Origin: Billgrantia sulfidoxydans
Lineage (GTDB): Bacteria; Pseudomonadota; Gammaproteobacteria; Pseudomonadales; Halomonadaceae
NCBI RefSeq assembly: GCF_017868775.1
Contig: NZ_CP053381.1
Span: 2,108,001-2,172,000 of the forward strand
Direction: 5' to 3'
DNA: 64,000 nt
Shown here in pieces: positions 28,913-40,509 of the stretch. The translations under genes and the position numbers were made by a program. A model generated the notes under the pieces. That model made no database searches. It was given only the letters and a program-made list of their open reading frames with translations, and was not told the origin of the DNA. Position 1 is the first letter of the stretch; the number at the start of each line of letters is the position of its first letter.

Positions 28913-29392
28913 ATGCCCACCCACGATACTCCCGCCGCGAGCGTCGACAAGCGCTGCCCATGCGGCAGCGGTCGGCCCTATGCGGCGTGCTGCGGCCCTT
29001 GCCACGGCGGCGAGCCGGCCACCACGCCCGAGGCGCTGATGCGGTCGCGCTACAGTGCCTTCGTCCTCGGCCTTGACGACTACCTGCGTGACACCTGGCA
29101 TGCCAGCACGCGCCCGACCGCGCTGGATCTCGATGCGTCGACCCGCTGGGTGCGCCTGGAGGTGCTGGATCATGGACAGGATAGTGACGGGGGCCGCGTG
29201 CACTTTCGGGCGACCTTTCGCGAGGGCCGCCGCTGGGGCGTGCTGGAGGAGGATTCACGCTTCGTGCGTGAGGCGGGGCGCTGGTTCTATGTCGATGGCA
29301 AACCCGCCATTGAACGCCTCAAGCCGGGCCGCAACGACCCTTGCCCCTGCGGCAGTGGGCGCAAGTTCAAGAGTTGCTGCGGCCTGGGATGA
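28913..29392 (+). CDS. YchJ-family protein with two SEC-C motifs
   Basis: 159 residues. A Cys-rich zinc motif CPCGSGRPYAACCG lies at the N-terminus and a second, NDPCPCGSGRKFKSCCGLG, at the very C-terminus; between them is the YchJ core with MRSRYSAFVLG and VHFRATFREG. SEC-C motifs bind zinc, and in SecA they contact SecB or the ribosome; the role of YchJ itself is not established. ATG 28913 fits the family N-terminus. It is divergent from the second ATPase gene. Confidence 0.82.
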   Translation: MPTHDTPAASVDKRCPCGSGRPYAACCGPCHGGEPATTPEALMRSRYSAFVLGLDDYLRDTWHASTRPTALDLDASTRWVRLEVLDHGQDSDGGRVHFRATFREGRRWGVLEEDSRFVREAGRWFYVDGKPAIERLKPGRNDPCPCGSGRKFKSCCGLG

Positions 29393-29424
29393 TCCCGTCA
29401 GATGAGTTCTGTGGGTGAGACCTG

Positions 29425-30771
29425 TCAGAGCACCATGGCGGCCAGCCAGCCGAAGGCGATCAGCGGCAGGTTGTAGTGCAGGAAGGTCGGCACCACGGTG
29501 TCCCAGATGTGGTCGTGCTGGCCGTCGGCGTTGAGCCCGGCGGTGGGGCCGAGGGTCGAGTCCGAAGCCGGTGAGCCGGCGTCGCCCAGCGCGGCGGCGG
29601 TGCCCACCAGGGCGATGGTGGCCATGGGCGAGAAGCCGAAGCCGAGCGCCAGCGGCACGTAGAGCGAGGCGATGATCGGCACGGTGGAGAACGACGAGCC
29701 GATGCCCATGGTGATGAACAGGCCGACCAGCAGCATGATCAGGGCGGCCAGGCCCTTGTTGTCACCGATCAGTTCCGCCGAGCCTTCCACCAGCGCCGCC
29801 ACTTCTCCGGTTGCCTGCATCACCCCGGCGAAACCCGCCGCGCTGATCATGATGAAGCCTACCTGCGCCATCATGCGCATGCCTTCAGTGAAGATGCCGT
29901 CCTGCTCGTGCCAGCGGAACACGCCGCTGACCGAGAGCAGGGCGAAGCCGAACAATCCGCCGAGCACCATGGAGCCGGAGAGCAGCTGGGTTACCACGGT
30001 GCCCACCAGTGCCGCGGCGAGCACGGCCATTTGCCAGGGCGCCAGATGCCGGGCGGCCTGGGCCGGGGTCTCGTCGCCGTGGGCCAGGTCGCGATCCTCG
30101 TAGCGGCGCGGGCGGCGATAGCTCAGCAGCGCTGCTATCGCGAGCCCCAGTGCCATGCCGCCGATGGGCATCAGCATGGCCATGGGCACCATGCCGCGAG
30201 TGACCTCGAGACCGAGCTCGGCGCCGCTCTCGTTGAGGTTGGTGAGCAGGATGTCGTTGAGGAAGATGGCGCCGAAGCCCACCGGCAGCAGCATGTAGGG
30301 TGCGGTGATGCCGAAGGTGATGACGCAGGCGGCGAGGCGGCGATCCAGGCGCAGGTGGTTCATCAGCTTGAGCAGCGGCGGCACCAGCACCGGGATGAAG
30401 GCGATGTGCACCGGGATCAGGTTCTGCGAGCTGACCGCGGCGGCGAGCAGGGCGCCGAGCAGGGTGAAGGCGACCCAGCGCCGGCTCGACGGCTGGTCGT
30501 CGAGGTGCAGCCCGCGAATGGCACGCTCGGCCAGCAGCTCCGTGACCCCGGAGCGCGACAGGGCCACGGCGAAGGCACCCAGCACGGCGTAGGCCAGGGC
30601 GACGGTGGCGCCATTGCCCAGGCCATCGTTGAATGCGCTCATGATGTCGCCGATCGGCAGGCCTGCGGCCAGTCCTCCTACCAGGCTGGCGGCGATCAGG
30701 GCGAAGACGACGGAAACGCGGGCGAGGCTCAGGGTGACCATGACCAGGATGGCCAGAACGATGGCATTCAT
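29425..30771 (-). CDS. YuiF-type transporter (predicted histidine transporter, NhaC superfamily)
   Basis: 448 residues with about 10-12 membrane helices, of the Na+/H+ antiporter-like COG2056 family that has been annotated as a predicted histidine transporter. Typical segments are [40 protein letters not shown], the glycine-rich [14 protein letters not shown] and [16 protein letters not shown]. It lies downstream of hutH on the same strand, which strongly supports a histidine-uptake role. A hairpin lies between hutH and this gene, so its expression may be partly attenuated. Transport of histidine is inferred, not shown. Confidence 0.7.
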   Translation of the reverse strand: MNAIVLAILVMVTLSLARVSVVFALIAASLVGGLAAGLPIGDIMSAFNDGLGNGATVALAYAVLGAFAVALSRSGVTELLAERAIRGLHLDDQPSSRRWVAFTLLGALLAAAVSSQNLIPVHIAFIPVLVPPLLKLMNHLRLDRRLAACVITFGITAPYMLLPVGFGAIFLNDILLTNLNESGAELGLEVTRGMVPMAMLMPIGGMALGLAIAALLSYRRPRRYEDRDLAHGDETPAQAARHLAPWQMAVLAAALVGTVVTQLLSGSMVLGGLFGFALLSVSGVFRWHEQDGIFTEGMRMMAQVGFIMISAAGFAGVMQATGEVAALVEGSAELIGDNKGLAALIMLLVGLFITMGIGSSFSTVPIIASLYVPLALGFGFSPMATIALVGTAAALGDAGSPASDSTLGPTAGLNADGQHDHIWDTVVPTFLHYNLPLIAFGWLAAMVL

Positions 30772-30821
30772 GTGCGGCTCTTGGCTGAATGAACGGATGT
30801 CGAAATGAGGGTCAGGCAGAA

Positions 30822-30848
30822 TAAAGCCCCGGGCCGAAGCGCCGGGGC
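30822..30848 (-). terminator. Terminator-like hairpin downstream of hutH
   Basis: On the minus strand, CCCCGG, a loop of CGCTTCGGC and CCGGGG form a 6-bp GC stem followed by CTTTATT. It could end the hut transcript or attenuate read-through into the YuiF-type gene. Confidence 0.65.
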
Positions 30849-30878
30849 AGCGTATCTTACCTCAGCCGGACTGCCGGG

Positions 30879-32426
30879 TCAGTGGCTCGGCAGCAGTTCC
30901 ACCGGCACCAACTCGTTGAGCGTCCGCGACGCGAGCAGCTGGGTGGCCCGCTCGATGTCGGGGGCGAAGAAGCGATCACGGTCGTAGTAGGCGACCGCGC
31001 TGCGCAGCGCCTGCCTGGCCCGCTCCAGGCGCGGCGTGCTCTTCATGCGCTGCTGATGCGCATCCAGCCGGAAATCGAGGCCCTGGCAGGCGGCCAGCCA
31101 TTCGATGGCGACGATGCCGCGCACGTTGTCGGCCATCTCCCACAGCCGCTTGCCGGCGGCCGGCGCCATGGAGACGTGATCCTCCTGGTTGGCCGAGGTG
31201 GGCAGGCTGTCGACGCTGTGCGGGTGGGCCAGGGCCTTGTTCTCGCTGGCCAGCGCCGCGGCGGTGACCTGCGCGATCATGAAGCCGGAGTTGACCCCGC
31301 CGTTCTCCACCAGGAACGGCGGCAGCTGCGACATGTGGGTATCCATCATCAGCGACACGCGGCGCTCGGTGAGCGAGCCGATCTCGGCCAGTGCCAGGGC
31401 CAGATTGTCGGCGGCCATGGCCACCGGCTCGGCGTGGAAATTGCCGCCGGAGAGGATGTCGCCTTCGTCGCTGAACACCAGCGGGTTGTCCGTTACCGCA
31501 TTCACCTCGACGGCCAGCACCTCGGCGGCCTGGCGGATCTGTGTCAGCACGGCGCCCATCACCTGGGGCTGGCAGCGCAGCGAGTAGGGGTCCTGCACCT
31601 TGTCGCAATGGGCGTGGGAGTCGCTGATCTCGCTGCGCTCGCCCAGCAGGTGGCGGTAGGCCGCGGCGGCATCGATCTGGCCGCGCTGGCCGCGGGCGTC
31701 GTGGATGCGGGCATCGAAGGGCGCGCGGGAGCTGAGCGTGGCCTCCACGGTCAGTGCGCCGCACACCGTGGCGGCGGCGTAGAGGTCCTCGGCCTCGAAC
31801 AGGCCCTTGAGCGCATAGGCGCTAGAGACCTGGGTGCCGTTGAGCAGCGCCAGGCCCTCCTTGGGGGCGAGCCTGAGCGGCTCGAGCCCGGCGATCTCGA
31901 GGGCCTGGCGGGCGGGGATCCATTCGCCACGATGGCGCGCCTTGCCTTCGCCGAGCAGTACCACGCTCATATGGGCCAGCGGCGCCAGGTCGCCGGAAGC
32001 GCCGACGGAACCCTTGAGCGGGATGTGCGGGTAGACCTCGGCGTTGACCAGGGCGAGCAGGGCGTCGAGTACTTCGCGGCGGATGCCGGAGTAGCCGCGG
32101 GCCAGGCTGTTGACCTTGAGCACCATGATCAGCCGTATCAGGGCGTCTTCCATGGGCTCGCCGACGCCGGTGGCGTGGGACAGCACCAGCGAGCGCTGGA
32201 GATCCTCCAGGTGATCATGGTCGATGCGGGTCTGGGCCAGCAGGCCGAAGCCGGTGTTGATGCCGTAGACGGTGCGATCCTCGGCGACGACGCGATTGAC
32301 GCAGTCGACGCCGCGCCGGATGGCGGCGTCGGCGCTGTCGGGCAGCGTCACGCGCAGCGGCGCCTCGTAGACCTGGCGTGCCTGGGCCAGGGTCATCTTG
32401 CCGGGTTGGATGTCGAGATGGGTCAT
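30879..32426 (-). CDS. hutH: Histidine ammonia-lyase
   Basis: 515 residues. The MIO cofactor tripeptide is in [15 protein letters not shown], and [15 protein letters not shown] and [14 protein letters not shown] are family signatures. It removes ammonia from histidine to give urocanate, the first step of the hut pathway. ATG 32426 has GGAG 6 bases upstream; the in-frame ATG at 32436-32438 overlaps the hutU stop codon. It is the last hut enzyme gene on this transcript. Confidence 0.96.
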   Translation of the reverse strand: MTHLDIQPGKMTLAQARQVYEAPLRVTLPDSADAAIRRGVDCVNRVVAEDRTVYGINTGFGLLAQTRIDHDHLEDLQRSLVLSHATGVGEPMEDALIRLIMVLKVNSLARGYSGIRREVLDALLALVNAEVYPHIPLKGSVGASGDLAPLAHMSVVLLGEGKARHRGEWIPARQALEIAGLEPLRLAPKEGLALLNGTQVSSAYALKGLFEAEDLYAAATVCGALTVEATLSSRAPFDARIHDARGQRGQIDAAAAYRHLLGERSEISDSHAHCDKVQDPYSLRCQPQVMGAVLTQIRQAAEVLAVEVNAVTDNPLVFSDEGDILSGGNFHAEPVAMAADNLALALAEIGSLTERRVSLMMDTHMSQLPPFLVENGGVNSGFMIAQVTAAALASENKALAHPHSVDSLPTSANQEDHVSMAPAAGKRLWEMADNVRGIVAIEWLAACQGLDFRLDAHQQRMKSTPRLERARQALRSAVAYYDRDRFFAPDIERATQLLASRTLNELVPVELLPSH

Positions 32427-32437
32427 GAATGGCTCCA

Positions 32438-34129
<1,692 letters not shown>

Positions 34130-34183
34130 GGACGTGTCTTCTCTCGTTATGTGTCGTTTGGCTGTCTAGCGTTAGGCGTTGGC

Positions 34184-35161
34184 TCAGCTATCCAACGTGA
34201 GCTGGTGGATCAGGCGCGCCGCCGCGCGGGCGGTACGACCGTCGATATCGAAGCCGGGGTTGAGTTCGGCGATATCGGCCAGGCGCAGCTTGCCGCTGTC
34301 GCGAACTGCTTCGATCAGCGGTTCGAGCAGCGCCAGCGATACGCCACGGGCGGCGGGGGCGCTGACGCCAGGCGCCTCGGCGGCCGGCAGCACGTCGAGG
34401 TCGACCGTCAGGTAGAGGTGGTCACAGTGCGCCATGAAGCGCTGCAGGTCGCGCACGATGGCGTCCAGGTGCTGCGCCGTGAACTCGCGGTCTTCGCGTA
34501 CCAGTACGCCGAGTTCGCGTGCGCGGGCGAACAGGGCGCGGGTATTGCTGGCGCGGCTGACCCCCAGGCAGGCGTAGCGGAACGGCCAGCCACGACGGTC
34601 GCACTCGGCGGCGATCTGGGCGAAGGGCGTGCCGGAGGAGACCGTCCGCCCCGGGTCGCGCAGGTCAAAGTGGGCGTCGAGGTTGATGATGCCGACCCGC
34701 GGCCGCGCCTCGGCCTGAGCTTGGAGATGACGGGCCAGGCCCGACCAGCTGCCGAAGGCGACTTCATGACCGCCGCCGAGAATCAGCGGCAGGTGCGACG
34801 CCGACAGCAGGGCGGCGACCCGTTCGGCCAGGCGCTGCTGCGCCGCTTCGAGATCGTCATTGCCATGGCAGTTCACGTCGCCGGCATCAAAGACGGGAGC
34901 GGTCCGATGCCAGGCCAGCGGGGCCAGCGCGCGGCGAATGGCGCGCGGCCCTTCGGCGGCGCCGATGCGCCCCTGGTTGCGTGCCACCCCGGCGTCGCAG
35001 GCGAAGCCGAGCAGGGCGATGCCCGTATTGACGCCCCGCTTCAGCGGGGTAATTGCTTGATGCCAGCGAAGGCTGTCAGGCTCCGAATCCTCGCGCCCGG
35101 CCCAGAGGGACATGTCGATGGCCGGATCGGCCAGATGCGGATCAGTGCTGGCTTTGGCCAT
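34184..35161 (-). CDS. hutG: Formimidoylglutamase
   Basis: 325 residues of the arginase/agmatinase (ureohydrolase) fold. Metal-binding motifs are [22 protein letters not shown] and [11 protein letters not shown]. It hydrolyses N-formimidoyl-L-glutamate to glutamate and formamide, so this hut pathway uses the one-step route and needs no HutF. The family assignment rests on the motifs plus the hut context; alone, the sequence could be another ureohydrolase. It overlaps the end of hutI by 20 bases, with GGAGAG upstream of its start. Confidence 0.92.
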   Translation of the reverse strand: MAKASTDPHLADPAIDMSLWAGREDSEPDSLRWHQAITPLKRGVNTGIALLGFACDAGVARNQGRIGAAEGPRAIRRALAPLAWHRTAPVFDAGDVNCHGNDDLEAAQQRLAERVAALLSASHLPLILGGGHEVAFGSWSGLARHLQAQAEARPRVGIINLDAHFDLRDPGRTVSSGTPFAQIAAECDRRGWPFRYACLGVSRASNTRALFARARELGVLVREDREFTAQHLDAIVRDLQRFMAHCDHLYLTVDLDVLPAAEAPGVSAPAARGVSLALLEPLIEAVRDSGKLRLADIAELNPGFDIDGRTARAAARLIHQLTLDS

Positions 35162-36392
35162 GGGTCAGCTCTCCATGAAAGTTGCATTGGCCCTGGAAGA
35201 TACGTTGGCGAAGACGGCCGGGCTGCACGGCATAGGCCAGCTCGGCAGGTGTCTCGGCGTCCCACAGACACAGGTCCGCCGGGGCGCCTTCGGCGATGCG
35301 CCCGAGCGATTGCCGATGCAGACCGAGGGCGCGTGCACCGTGGGCGGTCATGCCGGCCAGGGCTTCGCGGGGTGTCAGGCGGAACAGGGTGCAGGCGAAG
35401 TTGAGCATCAGCGTCGGCATGAACAGAGGCGAGCTGCCGGGGTTGGCATCGGTGGCGACGGCCATGGGCACGCCGGCCTCGCGTAGCGCGGCAATGGGCG
35501 GCAGCTGCGTCTCGCGCAGGGTATGGAAGGCGCCGGGCAGCAGCACCGCCGTGCTGCCGGCCTCGCGCAGGGCGGCGACCCCGGCTGCGTCGAGGTATTC
35601 GATATGGTCGGCGGAAAGTGCACCGTGGCGGGCCGCCATGGCGCTGCCGCCCAGATTCGAGAGCTGCTCGGCATGGGCCTTGATCGGCAGGCCATGGGTT
35701 GCGGCGGCCTCGAAGACGCGCTCGCACTGGGCGACGGAGAAAGCGATCTTCTCGCAGAACACGTCCACCGCATCGGCCAGGCCCTGCGCGGCGGCGGCCG
35801 GAATCATCTCGCGGCACACGAGGTCGATGTAGCCGTCGCTGTCGCCCTGGTACTCCGGCGGCAGGGCATGAGCGCCGAGCAGCGTGGTGACCACCCGCAC
35901 CGGCAGTGCCTCGCCGAGGCGGCGCGCCACGCGCAGCATCTTCAACTCGTCGGCCACGCTCAGCCCATAGCCGGACTTGATCTCCACCGTGGTGACCCCC
36001 TCGCGCATCAGCGCCTCGAGCCGCGGCCGGGCCAGGGCGAACAGTTCCGGCTCGCTGGCTTCACGTGTAGCGCGCACGGTGCTGAGAATACCGCCTCCCT
36101 GGCGGGCGATTTCCTCGTAACTCACTCCTTCCAGCCGCTTCTCGAACTCATCGGCCCGCGAGCCACCGAACACCAGATGGGTATGGCAGTCGATCAGACC
36201 GGGGGTCATGACGCCACCACGGCCCAGCGTTTCGCAGGCGACGGCCTCGGCGGGATCGAGTTCGCTCATGGGAACCACCCGTTCGATTCGATCTCCCGCG
36301 ACCACGACCGCCATCGGCTGGGGCTGGGTATCGAGGCCGTCGAACAGCGTGACGTCGCGCCAGAGTCGGCGTGTGATTGAAGGCGTGGACAT
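35142..36392 (-). CDS. hutI: Imidazolonepropionase
   Basis: 416 residues of the amidohydrolase family. [20 protein letters not shown] carries the first metal ligands, and [18 protein letters not shown] and [12 protein letters not shown] follow. It opens imidazolone propionate to N-formimidoylglutamate. It is the first gene of the hutI-G-U-H transcript, with AGGAG before ATG 36392. A HutC-like operator lies about 20-35 bases upstream. Confidence 0.95.
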   Translation of the reverse strand: MSTPSITRRLWRDVTLFDGLDTQPQPMAVVVAGDRIERVVPMSELDPAEAVACETLGRGGVMTPGLIDCHTHLVFGGSRADEFEKRLEGVSYEEIARQGGGILSTVRATREASEPELFALARPRLEALMREGVTTVEIKSGYGLSVADELKMLRVARRLGEALPVRVVTTLLGAHALPPEYQGDSDGYIDLVCREMIPAAAAQGLADAVDVFCEKIAFSVAQCERVFEAAATHGLPIKAHAEQLSNLGGSAMAARHGALSADHIEYLDAAGVAALREAGSTAVLLPGAFHTLRETQLPPIAALREAGVPMAVATDANPGSSPLFMPTLMLNFACTLFRLTPREALAGMTAHGARALGLHRQSLGRIAEGAPADLCLWDAETPAELAYAVQPGRLRQRIFQGQCNFHGELTHGQSQH

Positions 36393-36411
36393 GATGGCTC
36401 CTGATATTCGT

Positions 36412-36425
36412 ATTGTATATACATT
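36412..36425. promoter_or_regulatory. HutC-like operator 1, before hutI
   Basis: ATTGTATATACATT contains TGTATATACA, a perfect 10-bp palindrome that matches the HutC-subfamily consensus GTNTANAC. It lies just upstream of hutI. The rest of the 307-base hutI/yjiH gap (36393-36699) shows no gene, only this and operator 2. Confidence 0.75.
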
Positions 36426-36619
36426 TAAGTCGTCATGGGCGCGAGGTCAAGTCGCTCTCGGTGTCCCGGTGGCAGTGAATCGAATCCGGCTCGCCGAAAA
36501 TTGCATTAAACTATGTAGAATCAGTCCCCTAAAAGAGTGGCGTGTTGCCTTCATGGGGCTGGTTTCAGACTAAGGTCTAAAGGGCTTCGGCAAAACGTCA
36601 TTGGTGCGTGGGTGGGGTT

Positions 36620-36635
36620 TATTGTATATACAATA
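36620..36635. promoter_or_regulatory. HutC-like operator 2, before the YjiH-type gene
   Basis: TATTGTATATACAATA is a perfect 16-bp palindrome containing the HutC-subfamily core GTATATAC. It lies 64 bases before the start of the divergent transporter gene, which places that gene in the hut regulon by inference. Confidence 0.8.
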
Positions 36636-36699
36636 GGCGTGTCCATGCCGATCCGCAGGACGAGCCCTACGATCACAATCACAACGCGAGGAAACGACC

Positions 36700-38031
36700 A
36701 TGGCGATACCGGAACCGGCCACCCGCAAGTTGCACGGTGGCGCCTGGATCACAGCGGCCAAGCTGCTTCTGCCCAGCGCGCTGGGCATCCTGATCTTCTT
36801 CGTTCCCGTCACCCTTGGCGGGAGACACACCATCCTGCTCGACCATATGGTGACCGTGGCTCGGGGCTTGCTGGGCGAAGCCGCCGGTCTCTATGCCTTG
36901 GTACTGATACTCGCCGGGGCGATCTATCCGCTGTGGAAGGGCACCTGGAAACGCAGCCTGACCGATCGGATCTTTACCGCCCTGAAGCTGGCCGGGGTGG
37001 CGGTAGCCGTCATGGCGCTGACGGGCTGGGGGCCGACGCTGCTGCACGAGCCGGACATGCTGCCGTTCCTGTTCGACAAGCTGGTGATACCGGTCGGGCT
37101 GATCGTGCCGATCGGGGCGGTGTTCCTGGCGCTGCTGATCGGCTACGGGCTGCTGGAGCTGATCGGCGTGCTGCTGCAGCCGGTCATGCGTCCGGTCTGG
37201 CGCACGCCGGGGCGCTCCGCCATCGACGCGGTGGCGTCGTTCGTGGGTAGTTACTCGATCGGCCTGCTGATCACCAACCGGGTCTACCAGGCGGGGCAGT
37301 ACTCGGCACGCGAAGCGGCCATCATTGCCACCGGCTTCTCCACGGTCTCGGCCACCTTCATGATCATCGTGGCGAGAACCCTGGAGCTGATGAGCGTATG
37401 GAACCTCTATTTCTGGTTGACGCTGGCGATCACCTTCGTGGTCACCGCCATTACCGTCCGCCTGCCGCCTCTGTCGCGACTGGACGATAGCAGGCGCGAC
37501 GGTGAACCCGAGGCGCCGGCCGGCAAGCGGTTGGCCACCGCCTGGCGTACCGGCCTGGCGGTAGCCGACCGGGCGCCGGGGCTGCATCGCAGCGTGGCGC
37601 TCAACGTGCGCGAGGGCATGCTGATGGCGATCAGCATCCTGCCGTCGATCATGTCGGTGGGGCTTCTCGGGCTGCTCGCCGCCAAGTACACCCCGCTGTT
37701 CGAGTGGCTGGGGTGGCTGTTCTACCCGTTCGTGGCGATCTGGGGGCTCGAGGATGGGGTGGCGCTGGCCCAGGCGACGGCAGCGGGGCTGGCCGAGATG
37801 TTCCTGCCGGCGCTGCTGATGGCGGAAGCCGAGTTCGTCGCCCGCTTCGCCGCCGGCGTGGTGTCAGTCTCGGCGGTGCTGTTCTTCTCCGCCTCGATTC
37901 CCTGCATCCTGGCGACCAGCATTCCGCTGTCGGTAGGGCGCATCGTGGCGGTGTGGTTCCTGCGCGTGGCGTTGAGCCTGACGTTGGCGATACCGGCCGC
38001 CTACCTGGTCCAGGCGCTGGGCGTCAGCTAG
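36700..38031 (+). CDS. YjiH-family transporter with nucleoside-recognition (Gate) domain, hut-linked
   Basis: 443 residues with about 10 membrane helices. It belongs to the YjiH/Gate-domain family (COG3314), in which GRSAIDAVASFVGSYSIGLL and YSAREAAIIATGFSTVSATF are typical. The family's substrates are not established. GAGGAAACGACC precedes the ATG. It is divergent from hutI, with a perfect HutC-type palindrome upstream, so histidine, urocanate or a related compound is a reasonable substrate guess. A paralogue lies at 48720-50102 in the guanidinobutyrate block. Confidence 0.75.
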   Translation: MAIPEPATRKLHGGAWITAAKLLLPSALGILIFFVPVTLGGRHTILLDHMVTVARGLLGEAAGLYALVLILAGAIYPLWKGTWKRSLTDRIFTALKLAGVAVAVMALTGWGPTLLHEPDMLPFLFDKLVIPVGLIVPIGAVFLALLIGYGLLELIGVLLQPVMRPVWRTPGRSAIDAVASFVGSYSIGLLITNRVYQAGQYSAREAAIIATGFSTVSATFMIIVARTLELMSVWNLYFWLTLAITFVVTAITVRLPPLSRLDDSRRDGEPEAPAGKRLATAWRTGLAVADRAPGLHRSVALNVREGMLMAISILPSIMSVGLLGLLAAKYTPLFEWLGWLFYPFVAIWGLEDGVALAQATAAGLAEMFLPALLMAEAEFVARFAAGVVSVSAVLFFSASIPCILATSIPLSVGRIVAVWFLRVALSLTLAIPAAYLVQALGVS

Positions 38032-38042
38032 ACGCCACGCCC

Positions 38043-38071
38043 GCGCCCGGTGTGACTGTAACCCCGGGCGC
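38043..38071 (+). terminator. Hairpin after the YjiH-type gene
   Basis: GCGCCCGG (38043-38050) pairs with CCGGGCGC (38064-38071) across a 13-base loop. There is no T-run, so it may be a weak terminator. The 190 bases to the hutC stop hold no other recognised element. Confidence 0.45.
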
Positions 38072-38222
38072 AGCCTGGCTCGTCAACCCACTTGTGCCTC
38101 AGTAGCCACGGTAGGATTAAAAAAATAAGGCGACAACGGTGATTTCAACGCGACCCGAACGGCGACCTCCTTGATGCGATACCTGGCGCCGCCCTGCGAA
38201 TCGAATCCGCGGCGGGCGGCGC

Positions 38223-38933
38223 TCAGCTGCGGCGCAACGATGAACGAAGCTTATAGCGTTCACCGGGATGGAGGAGACGGGCATAGCTGATCAGATGATC
38301 GCCCGACCAGGTGCGGCGCGTCATGCTGAGGCAGGGACGATTGACTTCGATCTCGAGTCGTCGGGCGGTGGCGGCATCGACCAGGACCGCTTCGACCACG
38401 TGTTCGATGTCGGTGATGGGGCACGCCGCCACCAGCACCTCGTTGGGCGTGTGGCGGCTGAAATCGGTCTCCAGGTAATCGGGCACCCAGCGCGGATTGA
38501 CGAAGCGCTCCTCGAGCTGGATCGGCACGCCGTTCTCGCGATGCACGATACGCGTATGGAAGACCCGGGTGCCGAGGCGAACGCCCAGACGCAGTGCCAC
38601 TTCGTCGTCGGCGGCGATGGCTTCGGCGAGCAGCACGTCGTTGCTGTAGAGATGGCCGCGGCCGCGCACTTCTTCGGCAATGTTGTGCACGTCGACCAGC
38701 GACGACTCCACCTTGCGATCCGCGACGAAGGTGCCTAGTCCCGGCTGTCGCGTCAGGTAGCCCTGCTGCACGAGATCGCGGATCGCCTTGTTGGCGGTCA
38801 TGCGGCTGACGCCGAAGTCCCGTGCCAGCTGTTCCTCGGGGGGGATCTGGTGATGCGCCTCCCACTCGCCTCCCTGGATCTTTTCCAGCAGGTGCTGCTG
38901 AATCTGCAAGTAGAGTGGAGGGGTGCTGCCCAT
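38223..38933 (-). CDS. hutC: GntR-family histidine utilisation repressor HutC
   Basis: 236 residues. The N-terminal winged helix-turn-helix (LARDFGVSRMTANKAIRDLV) is followed by the UTRA ligand domain of the HutC subfamily (HIVHRENG-like stretch and VLLHPGE-like end; here RIVHRENGVPIQLEERFV). HutC represses hut genes and is released by urocanate. I chose ATG 38933; an ATG at 38966 is inside the putative operator and is unlikely. Three TGTATATACA-type sites occur in the locus, one just upstream of this gene, consistent with autoregulation. Confidence 0.92.
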   Translation of the reverse strand: MGSTPPLYLQIQQHLLEKIQGGEWEAHHQIPPEEQLARDFGVSRMTANKAIRDLVQQGYLTRQPGLGTFVADRKVESSLVDVHNIAEEVRGRGHLYSNDVLLAEAIAADDEVALRLGVRLGTRVFHTRIVHRENGVPIQLEERFVNPRWVPDYLETDFSRHTPNEVLVAACPITDIEHVVEAVLVDAATARRLEIEVNRPCLSMTRRTWSGDHLISYARLLHPGERYKLRSSLRRS

Positions 38934-38953
38934 GAATCGGTTCCCTGTGCCGG

Positions 38954-38967
38954 TTTGTATATACATA
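38954..38967. promoter_or_regulatory. HutC-like operator 3, before hutC
   Basis: TTTGTATATACATA holds the same TGTATATACA palindrome (38956-38965) as operators 1 and 2. It lies 21-34 bases upstream of the hutC start, suggesting autorepression. Confidence 0.72.
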
Positions 38968-39064
38968 GTCTACCTGGCCTGGCGTGAGGAGACAGCCTAT
39001 GGATGAGCGCGATATGAGCGGGAGCGCGGCGTCGTGTCAATGGAATTAACGAGGCAGGTCCGGC

Positions 39065-40447
39065 ATGTCACGTACCACGCGGCTGCTTGAGCTGATGCAG
39101 GTGCTGCGGCGCCATCGCCGTCCGGTCAGCGGCAATTCGCTGGCTCGCGAGCTGGGGGTCTCGCTGCGCACCCTCTATCGCGACATTGCCTCGCTACGCG
39201 CCATCGGCGCCGAGATCGACGGCGAACCGGGGATGGGCTACCTGCTCCGCCCCGGCCTGATGCTGCCGCCGCTGATGTTCACGGAAGAGGAGCTCGAAGC
39301 GCTCGCCCTGGGGCTCAGGTGGGTGGGTCGCCGTGCCGACGATGGCCTGTCGCTTGCGGCAGGGGATGCCCTGGCCAAGCTGACCGCCGTGCTGCCGGGC
39401 GAACTGCGGCACAGGATGCAGGACTCAGCGCTGTGGGTGGGGCCCGGCTGGGAGCGACCCCAGGTCGTCGACCTCGAAACGCTGCGTCGCGCGATCCGCC
39501 GCGAACGCAAGCTGCACATCGACTATCGCGACCAGCAGGGGAAGCGCTCGTCACGTCTGATCTGGCCTTTTGCGATTGCCTTCTTCGAGTCGACGCGTCT
39601 CGTGGTCGGCTGGTGTGAACTGAGACAGGCCTTCCGCAGCTTCCGAACCGATCGCATCGAGGCGGCCAGTCCGCTCGAGGAGCGCTACCCACGGGCGAGG
39701 GCAGTATTGGAAAGGGAGTGGCTGGACTCACTGCTGCCAGAATCTGTCAGTGTCGAGTCGTATGCTGGTGCTACCTCAAACCGAAGGGAGGAGTGCCACA
39801 TGCAACACGACATCGTTTTCTACACCAACCCGCTGTCACGGGCCGGCATCGTGCACTGGATGCTGGAGGAGATCGGCCAGCCCTACCGCATGGAGGTGCT
39901 CGAGTTCGGGGCGCCGATGAAGTCGCCGACGTACCTGGCCGTCAATCCGATGGGCAAGGTGCCGGCGATACGCCATGGCGATACCGTGGTGACCGAGGCC
40001 GCAGCGATCTGCGCCTACCTTGCCGAAACCTTCCCCGAGGCCGGGCTGCTGCCGGCAGCCGAGGCTCGCGGGGACTACTATCGCTGGCTATTCTTCGCCG
40101 CAGGCCCGGTGGAGATGGCCCTGTCGCTCAAGCATGCCGGTTTCTCGCTCACGGCGGAGCACGAGATGCAGTTCGGCTGCGGCTCCTATGAAGCCGTCGT
40201 CGAAACCCTGGCCAAGGCGGTAGCGGGGCGCCGATACATTGCGGGCGATACCTTCACGGCCGCGGACGTCTATGTCGGCTCGCATATCGGCTGGGGCATG
40301 CAGTTCGGTACGCTGGAGAGGCGCCCCGAGTTCGAGGCGTACTGGGCCGGTCTCAGGGATCGCCCGGCCAATCGGCGCAGCGAGGCGTACATCGCCGAGG
40401 CCATGCAGGCCCAGGCGGCGGCCGGCAGTGCGCAGCCGACATCCTGA
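39065..40447 (+). CDS. Fused YafY-type (HTH-WYL) regulator and glutathione S-transferase
   Basis: A single 460-residue open frame. Residues 1 to about 235 are a YafY-type regulator: HTH (LARELGVSLRTLYRDIASL) and a WYL domain (IDYRDQQGKRSSRLIWPF). Residues 246-460 are a GST: thioredoxin fold (HDIVFYTNPLSRAG, NPMGKVPAIRHGDTVVTE) then the helical domain. These are normally separate genes. ATG 39800, the first codon of the GST part, has a strong GGGAGGAG six bases upstream, so the GST may also be made alone. Loss of the regulator's stop codon by mutation or a sequencing error is possible. It is divergent from hutC. Confidence 0.75.
   Translation: MSRTTRLLELMQVLRRHRRPVSGNSLARELGVSLRTLYRDIASLRAIGAEIDGEPGMGYLLRPGLMLPPLMFTEEELEALALGLRWVGRRADDGLSLAAGDALAKLTAVLPGELRHRMQDSALWVGPGWERPQVVDLETLRRAIRRERKLHIDYRDQQGKRSSRLIWPFAIAFFESTRLVVGWCELRQAFRSFRTDRIEAASPLEERYPRARAVLEREWLDSLLPESVSVESYAGATSNRREECHMQHDIVFYTNPLSRAGIVHWMLEEIGQPYRMEVLEFGAPMKSPTYLAVNPMGKVPAIRHGDTVVTEAAAICAYLAETFPEAGLLPAAEARGDYYRWLFFAAGPVEMALSLKHAGFSLTAEHEMQFGCGSYEAVVETLAKAVAGRRYIAGDTFTAADVYVGSHIGWGMQFGTLERRPEFEAYWAGLRDRPANRRSEAYIAEAMQAQAAAGSAQPTS
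39786..39802 (+). promoter_or_regulatory. Internal ribosome binding site and ATG of the GST part
   Basis: GGGAGGAG (39786-39793) is 6 bases before ATG 39800, inside the fused frame. It is one of the best Shine-Dalgarno sequences in the area and suggests separate translation of the GST. Confidence 0.7.
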
Positions 40448-40469
40448 GCGAGAGAGTTCGGATACGCAG

Positions 40470-40500
40470 CCCGGCGTGCCATGCGAGCGGCAACGCCGGG
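40470..40500 (+). terminator. Hairpin between the GST frame and the convergent small gene
   Basis: CCCGGCGTGCC pairs with GGCAACGCCGGG (one bulged A) across a short loop, between the convergent fused gene and the DUF2188-like gene. No long T-run, so the terminator call is moderate. Confidence 0.5.
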
Positions 40501-40509
40501 TACGTTGCA

